From Hyphomicrobiales bacterium (GTDB lineage Bacteria; Pseudomonadota; Alphaproteobacteria; Rhizobiales; Xanthobacteraceae), in assembly GCA_023266695.1 (NCBI GenBank), contig JAHFPO010000065.1:1-11403 (forward strand): a stretch of 11,403 bases of DNA, in the 5' to 3' direction. Below the pieces are notes generated by a model. The model worked only from the letters and a program-made list of their open reading frames with translations, did no database searches and was not told the DNA's origin. This document shows positions 6,534-11,403 of the stretch, in pieces (the stretch's first letter is position 1; the number at the start of each line of letters is the position of its first letter). The translations under genes were made by a program, and so were the position numbers.

Positions 6534-7358
6534 ATGCGCATCCGCGTCGCCCACGAGACCGTCTATCGCTACGAGCTGCCGGCAAAATCGGCGATCCAGC
6601 TCCTGCGCCTCACCCCGCGCAATCACGACGGCCAATATGTGGTGCGCTGGCGCATCGAGGTGAGCGAGGATTGCCGGCTCGATCCGTTCGAGGACGCCTT
6701 CGGCAATCTCACCCACAGCTTCACCGTCGATGGGCCGGTTTCCGAATTGCGCATCGGGGTCGACGGCGAGGTCGAGACCCAGGACACCCACGGCGTCGTG
6801 CGCGGCTCCCTCGAGCGCTTCCCGCCCTCGCTCTATCTGCGCGGGACGGAGCTCACCCGGGCGGACGCCGCGATCGCAGCTTTTGCGGAGGAAACCGCCA
6901 AAGGCGCCGAGGATGCGCTCGGCCGGATGCACGCCCTGCAGACGCGGATCTACGAGACCCTGACTTTCGATCCCGACCCTACCCATGCCGCGACCACGGC
7001 CGCCGAGGCTTTCGCGCTCAGGCGCGGCGTCTGCCAGGACTACGCCCAGATTTTCGTCGCTAGCGCTCGCCATCTCGGCGTGCCCGCGCGCTATGTGAGC
7101 GGCTATTTCCTGCGCGCCGACGGCAAGGTCGCCCAGGAGGCGGGCCACGCCTGGGCCGAGGCGCATCTTTCCGATCTCGGCTGGGTCGCCTTCGATCCGG
7201 CGAACGGGATTTGCGCGACCGAGGCCCATGTGCGGGTGGCGGTGGGACTCGATTCTCTGGGCGCCGCCCCGGTGCGCGGCGCCCGCTTCGGCGGCGGCGG
7301 CGAGCGCCTCGCCGTCACCGTGCACGTCGATCAGGCCGGCCGCCAGTCGCAAAACTGA
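6534..7358 (+). CDS. Transglutaminase-like cysteine peptidase family protein, Anbu module
   Basis: A 274-aa protein with the bacterial transglutaminase N-terminal beta domain (starting MRIRVAHETVYRYELPAKSA) and a transglutaminase core. The catalytic triad is visible: Cys167 in RRGVCQDYA, His205 in AGHAWAEAHL and Asp221 in FDPANG. Bacterial members of this fold usually act as proteases or amide-bond-cleaving or transferring enzymes rather than true protein cross-linkers. There is no signal peptide or membrane segment, so it should be cytoplasmic, like its partners. It starts 7 bases after the alpha-E stop codon and precedes anbu by 72 bases. In the predicted pathway it could cleave or transfer the peptide or amide product made by the ATP-grasp enzyme; that is inference from gene association. 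The C-terminus past residue ~245 is a short Gly-rich strand region of normal appearance. Confidence 0.95.
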   Translation: MRIRVAHETVYRYELPAKSAIQLLRLTPRNHDGQYVVRWRIEVSEDCRLDPFEDAFGNLTHSFTVDGPVSELRIGVDGEVETQDTHGVVRGSLERFPPSLYLRGTELTRADAAIAAFAEETAKGAEDALGRMHALQTRIYETLTFDPDPTHAATTAAEAFALRRGVCQDYAQIFVASARHLGVPARYVSGYFLRADGKVAQEAGHAWAEAHLSDLGWVAFDPANGICATEAHVRVAVGLDSLGAAPVRGARFGGGGERLAVTVHVDQAGRQSQN

Positions 7359-7396
7359 CGGTACCCGTCATGCCATTGCCTTGCCGCTCGGCTTGG

Positions 7397-7418
7397 CCTC
7401 GCGATACGCTTCGCGAGG
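7397..7418 (+). promoter_or_regulatory. Hairpin abutting the Shine-Dalgarno of anbu
   Basis: CCTCGCGA (7397-7404) pairs perfectly with TCGCGAGG (7411-7418) around the loop TACGCT. The 3' arm overlaps the first bases of the ribosome binding site GGGGGAG (7417-7423), which lies 7 bases before ATG 7431. The stem could protect the mRNA after the transglutaminase gene or modulate anbu translation. The region may also be a degenerate relic of a palindromic repeat. Confidence 0.5.
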
Positions 7419-7430
7419 GGGAGCGAATCG

Positions 7431-8186
7431 ATGACCTATTGTTGCGGAATTCTCGTACGCGACGGCCTCGTCATGATCGCGGACACCCGCACCAACGCGG
7501 GCCTCGACAACATCTCGGTCTTCCGCAAGCTCAACGTGTTCGAGGAGCCCGGCAAGCGCGTGATGGCGCTCGCGTCGGCCGGCAATCTCTCGATCTCGCA
7601 AGCGGTGGTGTCGCTGTTGAACGAAGGGATCGAGAATCCGGAGAGCGGCGAGCGCGAGCGGCTCACCGACGCGCCGTCGATGTTCCAGGCGGCGCAGCGC
7701 ATCGGCCGCGCGGTTCGCCTGATCCATCACAACGACGCGCTTGCGCTCACCGAGAACAAGGTCGAGTTCGACGTCTCCTTCCTGTTCGGCGGCCAGATCG
7801 CGGGACGCCGCCTGCGGCTATTCATGATCTATTCCGCCGGCAATTTCATCGAATGCACCGTCGACACGCCCTATCTGCAGATCGGCGAGCACAAATACGG
7901 CAAGCCGATCCTCGACCGCGCGGTGAACTACGATTCCGATCTCTATGACGCGCTCAAGATCGGGCTGATCTCGATGGACTCGACCATGCGCTCGAATCTC
8001 GCGGTCGGCCTGCCGATCGATCTCATGGTGCTGCGCCGCGACGCGCCCAAGGCCGAGCTCAACTACCGGATCGAGCCGGGCGAGCCCTATTTCTCCGATC
8101 TGCGCGAGCGCTGGTCCTCGGCCCTACGCGCGGCGCATATCGCCATTCCGCGCCCGCCCTATGTGAACGGCGCGCCGAAGAAATAG
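7431..8186 (+). CDS. anbu: Anbu, proteasome-like Ntn-hydrolase (COG3484)
   Basis: A 251-aa protein of the ancestral beta subunit family, a bacterial relative of proteasome beta subunits and HslV. It has no propeptide: Met is followed by Thr, which becomes Thr1 after Met removal. With that numbering Asp17 (in IADTRT), Arg19 and Lys32 (FRKLN) are present, so the proteasome-type active-site residues are kept; Lys is at 32 rather than the 33 of classical core particles. SAGNLSISQ (residues 49-57 of the full protein) and ISMDSTMRSNLAVG (near 180-193) are further family motifs. Solved Anbu structures show open helical or ring-like assemblies, and reported proteolysis is weak or absent, so the substrate is open. 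It is the fourth gene of the module, with a strong GGGGGAG site at 7 bases spacing. The hairpin over the site's edge may tune its level relative to the upstream genes. Confidence 0.96.
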   Translation: MTYCCGILVRDGLVMIADTRTNAGLDNISVFRKLNVFEEPGKRVMALASAGNLSISQAVVSLLNEGIENPESGERERLTDAPSMFQAAQRIGRAVRLIHHNDALALTENKVEFDVSFLFGGQIAGRRLRLFMIYSAGNFIECTVDTPYLQIGEHKYGKPILDRAVNYDSDLYDALKIGLISMDSTMRSNLAVGLPIDLMVLRRDAPKAELNYRIEPGEPYFSDLRERWSSALRAAHIAIPRPPYVNGAPKK

Positions 8187-8244
8187 GCTAAGATCGACGC
8201 ATCGGGCCGGCTGGTCCGCATAAAAATAAAGCGGGAGGAAGTTC

Positions 8245-9000
8245 ATGGCTGCGCAGAAAGTCGCATTGATCACCGGCGCCGGCACCGGCATCGGCAGGGC
8301 CGCGGTGTTGGCGCTCGCCAAGGAGGGCTATGCGGTGGTGCTCGCCGGCCGGCGCAAGGAGCATCTCGATGTGGTCGCCGCCGAGGCGAAAAAACTCGGC
8401 GCCAAGGCACTGGTGGTGCCGACCGACGTGAGCGACCCCCAGGCGATCAAGGCGCTCTTCGCCAAGACCAAGCAGGAGTTCGGCCGGCTTGACGTGCTCT
8501 TCAACAACGCCGGCATCGGCGCGCCGGCGGTGCCGCTCGAGGACTTGCCCTACGAGAAATGGAAGGCGGTGGTCGACACCAACCTCACCGGCCCGTTCCT
8601 GTGCACCCAGGAAGCGATCAAGATCATGAAGGAGCAGAAGCCGCGCGGCGGGCGCATCATCAACAACGGCTCGATCTCCGCCCATTCGCCGCGGCCGCGC
8701 AGCGTCTCCTATACCGCGACCAAGCACGCCATCACCGGCCTCACCAAATGCACCGCGCTCGACTGCCGCGACTACGACATCGCCTGCGGCCAGATCGATG
8801 TCGGCAACGCGGTGACGCCCTTGACCGAGCGCATGGCGCAGGGCGTGCCGCAGGCGGACGGCACCACCAAGCCGGAGCCGCGCATGGACGTCGATCACGT
8901 CGGCCAGGCGATCGCCTATATGGCGGGCCTGCCCTTGGAGTCGAACGTGCTGTTTCTGACGGTGAAGGCGACCAAGATGCCGTTCGAGGGGCGGGGCTAA
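8245..9000 (+). CDS. SDR-family NAD(P)-dependent oxidoreductase, 251 aa
   Basis: Classical short-chain dehydrogenase/reductase with a Rossmann fold. Motifs: TGAGTGIG (residues 10-17, dinucleotide binding), NNAG (87-90), Asn114 (in DTNLTG), and the Ser143/Tyr156/Lys160 catalytic set (GSIS … SYTATKHA). Arg36/Arg37 (AGRRKE) just after the second strand favours NADP(H) over NAD(H), by family rule. The substrate is not predictable. It begins 58 bases after anbu with its own strong ribosome binding site (GGGAGGAAGTTC-ATG); the AT-rich leader (ataaaaataaag) could hold a promoter, so co-transcription with the Anbu module is possible but not shown. Its C-terminal segment (VKATKMPFEGRG) is typical of a common alphaproteobacterial SDR subgroup. 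It converges on the cyclophilin-like gene with only 7 bases between the stop codons. Confidence 0.93.
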   Translation: MAAQKVALITGAGTGIGRAAVLALAKEGYAVVLAGRRKEHLDVVAAEAKKLGAKALVVPTDVSDPQAIKALFAKTKQEFGRLDVLFNNAGIGAPAVPLEDLPYEKWKAVVDTNLTGPFLCTQEAIKIMKEQKPRGGRIINNGSISAHSPRPRSVSYTATKHAITGLTKCTALDCRDYDIACGQIDVGNAVTPLTERMAQGVPQADGTTKPEPRMDVDHVGQAIAYMAGLPLESNVLFLTVKATKMPFEGRG

Positions 9001-9007
9001 CCGCACC

Positions 9008-9385
9008 TTATTGTTTCGGCAGCGCCTTCACCTCGATCCTGGCGCCCGCGCGCACGGCTCTAAGCGTCTTCACATCGCCGATCGCCTTCGCCCAGATGTT
9101 GCAGGGCGATGCAAGCCGGCACTCGCCGCCCTTGGAGATCGGCGTGCGGCCAAAGCCGATGGCGATGGCGTGGCCGTCCGGCCAATAGGCGATCTCGCCC
9201 GGGCTCACCACGGCTTTCGCGTCCTGCTCGCGCGCGACTTTCACTGCAATGTCAAAATAGACCTCCTCGCCCCAGGTCATCGCCGCGCTTTGGATCGGCA
9301 GCGCCGCCGCGATCGCCTTGGCGGTGGGTGTGTCGAGGAGTTCGGCGTCGAGCTCAACGCCGCCGATATCGAAGCGGATGCGCAT
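9008..9385 (-). CDS. Cyclophilin-like-fold protein (DUF369 type), 125 aa
   Basis: A small protein of the cyclophilin-like family represented by Thermotoga TM1367. Features supporting this are the start MRIRFDIGGVELDAELLDTP followed by T-A-x-A-I-A-x-A-L-P, WGEEVYFDI (residues 38-46), GEIAYWPDGHAIAIGFGRTPIS (63-84) and the CNIWAKAIGD segment (95-104). The fold resembles cyclophilin, but peptidyl-prolyl isomerase activity has not been established for the family. There is no signal peptide, so it is cytoplasmic. The ATG at 9385 has AAGGGG upstream at about 8 bases spacing. It lies 81 bases downstream of the HxlR regulator gene on the same strand, so it could be the second gene of that transcript. 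Its end faces the SDR gene. Confidence 0.85.
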   Translation of the reverse strand: MRIRFDIGGVELDAELLDTPTAKAIAAALPIQSAAMTWGEEVYFDIAVKVAREQDAKAVVSPGEIAYWPDGHAIAIGFGRTPISKGGECRLASPCNIWAKAIGDVKTLRAVRAGARIEVKALPKQ

Positions 9386-9418
9386 GAGAAAAGCCCCTTG
9401 GGCGAGAGCGCCGATCTG

Positions 9419-9437
9419 GGCCTTATTATCATAAGCC
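9419..9437 (-). other. Short AT-containing hairpin between hxlR-type and cyclophilin-like genes
   Basis: GGC-TTAT pairs with ATAA-GCC around a TATC loop, with one bulged base. It lies in the 81-base gap after the HxlR stop codon. It is too short and lacks a following T-run, so a terminator role is weak. Confidence 0.25.
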
Positions 9438-9466
9438 GCCGCCTACGCCAGATCGCGTCCTCCGCG

Positions 9467-9919
9467 TCAGGATCGCCCGCCGACAACCGGCTTTCGTTGC
9501 TTCGCGGCCGCGGTCAGGTCGCGCATCAGGCCGTCGCGGTCCGTGGCCGCGCGATCAAGGAAATTCCTGGGAGCCGCCGTATCGGGGTCATATTTTCCGC
9601 TCCAGCGAATGACTTCGAGCAGGGTGGGCAGGAGATCGAGCCCCTTTTCCGTCAACTCGTAGATCACCTGCTTGCGATTGTCCGGATCGCGATGGCGCGA
9701 GATCAGCCCCTGGCGCTCCAGCTTCTTCAAGCGGGCGGCCAGCACGTTGGAGGCGATCCGTTCCGGCGATTCGATGAACTCATGGAAATGCCGCTTGCCC
9801 ATGAACATCAGGTCGCGGATGACGAGAAGCGTCCAGCGGTCGCCGAAGATTTCGAGCGCAAAGTGGACCGGACAATTCAACCGGTCGTTCCGCTTTCCTC
9901 CGCCCGTGCGCTTCGCCAT
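9467..9919 (-). CDS. HxlR-family winged helix-turn-helix regulator, 150 aa
   Basis: The segment NCPVHFALEIFGDRWTLLVIRDLMF (starting at residue 15) is the HxlR family hallmark, with the conserved N-terminal Cys16 and the GDRWTLLVIRDL helix. The recognition region ESPERIASNVLAARLKKLERQGLI (near residues 50-73) and the wing (SRHRDPDNRKQVIYELTEKG) follow. HxlR proteins are dimeric DNA-binding regulators; several (YodB, HypR, QorR) use the N-terminal Cys to sense quinones, aldehydes or disulfide stress. Cys16 is the only cysteine here, so sensing by intersubunit disulfide or alkylation is possible, by inference. The gene is divergent from a glutathione S-transferase gene with 99 bases between starts, and that gap contains a candidate operator. 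It probably controls the GST gene and itself. Confidence 0.95.
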   Translation of the reverse strand: MAKRTGGGKRNDRLNCPVHFALEIFGDRWTLLVIRDLMFMGKRHFHEFIESPERIASNVLAARLKKLERQGLISRHRDPDNRKQVIYELTEKGLDLLPTLLEVIRWSGKYDPDTAAPRNFLDRAATDRDGLMRDLTAAAKQRKPVVGGRS

Positions 9920-9954
9920 GGCTACCCCGCTGATCGGCCTATGTTTTAAATTGA

Positions 9955-9983
9955 TTGCAAAACAAAAGTGATGGCCCTAGTAT
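9955..9983 (+). promoter_or_regulatory. Candidate sigma-70 promoter for the GST gene
   Basis: A -35-like TTGCAA (9955-9960) and -10-like TAGTAT (9978-9983) are separated by 17 bases; each matches its consensus at 4 of 6 positions. The surrounding 50 bases are much more AT-rich than the genome. Transcription would start near 9990, leaving a leader of about 28 bases containing AAAAAGGAGGAA before ATG 10019. Confidence 0.5.
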
Positions 9984-9988
9984 CACTT
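9966..9988. promoter_or_regulatory. Inverted-repeat operator candidate for the HxlR regulator
   Basis: AAGTGAT (9966-9972) and ATCACTT (9982-9988) form a perfect 7-bp inverted repeat with a 9-base spacer, so the half-site centres are 16 bases apart, about one and a half helical turns. It covers the -10 of the candidate GST promoter, where a bound dimer would block RNA polymerase. A shorter repeat, CTTG-N7-CAAG (9986-10000), follows directly and could be a second weak site. Confidence 0.6.
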
Positions 9989-10018
9989 GCATTATACAAG
10001 CGAAAAAGGAGGAACGCC

Positions 10019-10672
10019 ATGAAGCTCCACATCATCATCGGGTCTCCGAACTGCCGCAAGGTTCAGGCCGTGGTCAACCATCTGGGAATCAAGCTGGCGA
10101 CGGAATACCACGACTTCTTCGCCGGCGAGCTGCAATCGCCTGATTATCTGTCGCTCAATCCCAACGGAATGGTCCCCGCGCTCGAGGATGGATCGTTCAA
10201 GCTGTGGGAGTCGAACGCGATCACGCAATATCTCGCCGACAAGGCCGACAACTCCGCGCTGTTTCCGCGCGATCCGGAGCGACGCGGCGACATCGTGCGC
10301 TGGCAATTCTGGGAGGCCGCGCATTTCAACAGATGGTTCGGCATCCTCGGCTTCGAAACTGTCGCCAAGCCGAAATTCAACCTCGGGACGACCAACCAAG
10401 GCCTGGTCGAGACAGCGCAGGGTCATCTCAAGCGGTTTGCGCCCGTGCTTGACCGCCATCTCGCGGGGCGTAGCCACGTCGCGGGGAACGGCATCACGAT
10501 CGCGGACTATTCGATGATCGCCGTCGAATCCTTCAAGGAGGCGGTTCCCTTCGACTGGTCGCCCTATCCGAACCTGAACGCGTATTTCGAGCGCATGCGC
10601 AAGGTCGATCACTGGGCTCGCACCGCGCCTGCAAGCCCGGCCGACATCGGCCGCAAGCCGAAAGCGGCGTGA
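10019..10672 (+). CDS. Glutathione S-transferase family protein, 217 aa
   Basis: Cytosolic GST with an N-terminal thioredoxin-like domain (about residues 1-80) and an all-alpha C-terminal domain. SPNCRK (9-14) is the active-site loop, where Ser9 or Asn11/Cys12 may contact the glutathione thiol. NPNGMVPALED (47-57) contains the cis-proline (Pro53), and ES (64-65) is the glutathione gamma-glutamyl contact. GNGITIADYSMIAVE (near 160-174) is the conserved C-terminal N-capping-box motif. It conjugates glutathione to an electrophile or performs a related thiol reaction; the subclass is not certain. ATG 10019 has an excellent AAGGAGGAA site 6-8 bases upstream. An in-frame earlier codon at 9968 would overlap the candidate operator and is rejected. 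Control by the divergent HxlR protein is likely. A membrane protein gene follows after 30 bases. Confidence 0.95.
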   Translation: MKLHIIIGSPNCRKVQAVVNHLGIKLATEYHDFFAGELQSPDYLSLNPNGMVPALEDGSFKLWESNAITQYLADKADNSALFPRDPERRGDIVRWQFWEAAHFNRWFGILGFETVAKPKFNLGTTNQGLVETAQGHLKRFAPVLDRHLAGRSHVAGNGITIADYSMIAVESFKEAVPFDWSPYPNLNAYFERMRKVDHWARTAPASPADIGRKPKAA

Positions 10673-10702
10673 TGATGCGCCGTAGAGCGGATGGGGACTA
10701 GT

Positions 10703-11104
10703 ATGCCGCGCTTTCTTCTCGGCGTGCTTGCCTACATCATCCCGACATTCCCCTTGGGATATGTCTGGCATCTGGTCGCGTTCAAAGAATATTATGACTC
10801 GCTCCAGATCTATCGGGCGGACATCGTCATTCCCTTCGGCCTCGCGTCCATGGCGATCCAGGGCGTCGCGTGGGCATTCATCTATTCTCGTTTGTTCGCG
10901 GGCGAGAGCGTCCTGCGCGGCGCCCTGAAATTTGCGGGCCTCGCCACGCCCCTCGCCTGGAGTTTCCTGGTGCTCGTCGTCGCCGCCAAACATCACATGA
11001 CGTCCGTGACTGGCTTCGTTCTGATCGAAACCGCATTTACGATCGTCCAATATATCGTCGTCAGTCCGCTCATCGCTCTCGCCTTTTCAGCACGAAAGGC
11101 ATGA
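10703..11104 (+). CDS. Four-span inner-membrane protein, hypothetical (133 aa)
   Basis: I do not recognise the family with certainty. Four hydrophobic segments are visible, at about residues 4-27, 42-64, 73-94 and 102-129, covering most of the protein, with short charged loops (KEYYDSLQIYRAD; SRLFAGESVLRG; KHH). A conserved-looking GYVWHLVAFKEYY follows the first span. ATG 10703 is preferred over the in-frame ATG at 10691 because GGGGA lies at suitable distance before it; the longer form adds only four residues. It sits 30 bases after the GST gene and 4 bases before the TfoX-domain gene, so the three are probably co-transcribed. A role linked to the GST, such as membrane stress response, is speculation. 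Confidence 0.85.
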   Translation: MPRFLLGVLAYIIPTFPLGYVWHLVAFKEYYDSLQIYRADIVIPFGLASMAIQGVAWAFIYSRLFAGESVLRGALKFAGLATPLAWSFLVLVVAAKHHMTSVTGFVLIETAFTIVQYIVVSPLIALAFSARKA

Positions 11105-11108
11105 CACG

Positions 11109-11403
11109 ATGGCCTATGACGAAAAACTTGCTGTGCGCATGCGCCGTGCACTGAGCAGGCTCCACCGCATCACCGAAAAGAAGATGTTCGGCGGCATTTG
11201 CTTCTTGCTGCGCGATCATATGTTGTGCGGGCTGGGCAAACCCGGTTTCATGTTCCGTGTCGGCAAGGAGCGGGAAGCCGAGGCGCTCGCGCGCCCCGGC
11301 GCGAGCCCGATGAAATTCAACGGTCGCCGGTTTGGCGGCTTCGTCTGGGTGGATCCGGGCCGGTGCACGGATCGTGATTTGCGCGGATTGATCGTGCTCG
11401 CGC
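11109..11403 (+). CDS. TfoX N-terminal-domain protein, 3' end outside window
   Basis: 98 codons are present; the gene continues past the right edge. The sequence carries the TfoX/Sxy N-terminal domain pattern: KKMFGGICFLLRDHMLCGLG (near residues 24-43), FMFRVGKE, an ALARPGASPMKFNGRRFGGFVWV block, and the start of the next helix (CTDRDLRGLIVLA). In Enterobacteria Sxy/TfoX activates CRP-S competence promoters, but short alphaproteobacterial proteins with only this domain are of unknown function and need not control competence. ATG 11109 begins 4 bases after the membrane-protein stop codon, which indicates translational coupling. An AAAGG lies about 12 bases upstream. Confidence 0.88.
   Translation, partial: MAYDEKLAVRMRRALSRLHRITEKKMFGGICFLLRDHMLCGLGKPGFMFRVGKEREAEALARPGASPMKFNGRRFGGFVWVDPGRCTDRDLRGLIVLA

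Noticed and set aside
8187..8244. Defined promoter for the SDR gene
   Set aside because: The AT-rich stretch ataaaaataaag is suggestive, but no -35 element at suitable spacing could be identified.
9992..11050. 352-codon minus-strand open frame across the GST and membrane-protein genes
   Set aside because: It spans two well-supported genes and a gap on the other strand, as expected of an antisense shadow in GC-rich DNA.
11285..11306. 8-bp GC hairpin as terminator
   Set aside because: It lies within the TfoX-domain coding sequence and has no T-run; it reflects local GC-rich codons.

Overview
This is a GC-rich stretch of chromosome, almost certainly from an alphaproteobacterium (a relative of the Rhizobiales or Rhodospirillales). 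The evidence is codon use strongly biased to G/C at third positions, the gene families present, and an inverted pair of interspersed palindromic repeats (the 'GTCATCC…CACCTCAGGATGAC' type) common in those genomes. No rRNA, tRNA, transposase, phage gene or CRISPR array is visible.

Left part (1-3822), mostly minus strand. A secreted alpha/beta-hydrolase-like protein runs off the left edge; it appears to start at an ACG codon. It is divergent from a small plus-strand single-span membrane protein (447-641). Next come three minus-strand genes, read from right to left: a CinA-like molybdopterin-binding-domain protein, a Tat-exported intradiol ring-cleavage dioxygenase 19 bases downstream, and, after a 94-base gap, a secreted Asp-box (sialidase-like) beta-propeller protein. 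The small ORF and the beta-propeller gene converge so tightly that their stop codons overlap.

Centre (4012-8186), plus strand: four genes forming the Anbu module. They are a circularly permuted ATP-grasp enzyme (COG2308), an alpha-E protein (COG2307), a transglutaminase-like cysteine peptidase, and Anbu, the proteasome-like Ntn-hydrolase that keeps Thr1/Asp17/Lys32. This conserved neighbourhood has been predicted to make and process a peptide or amide-linked product, but as far as I know its substrate is unknown. Here the module contains an inverted pair of palindromic repeats between its first two genes, a hairpin touching the Shine-Dalgarno of anbu, and a tandem decamer repeat in the divergent upstream region. 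An SDR oxidoreductase with its own strong ribosome binding site follows.

Right part (9008-11403). A cyclophilin-like-fold protein and an HxlR-family regulator are on the minus strand. The regulator is divergent from a glutathione S-transferase gene; the 99-base gap contains a perfect 7-bp inverted repeat over the -10 of a plausible GST promoter, a good candidate operator. The GST gene is followed closely by a four-span membrane protein and a TfoX N-terminal-domain protein cut by the window edge, probably one transcription unit. The most informative parts are the Anbu module with its embedded repeats, the ACG start, and the HxlR/GST operator.
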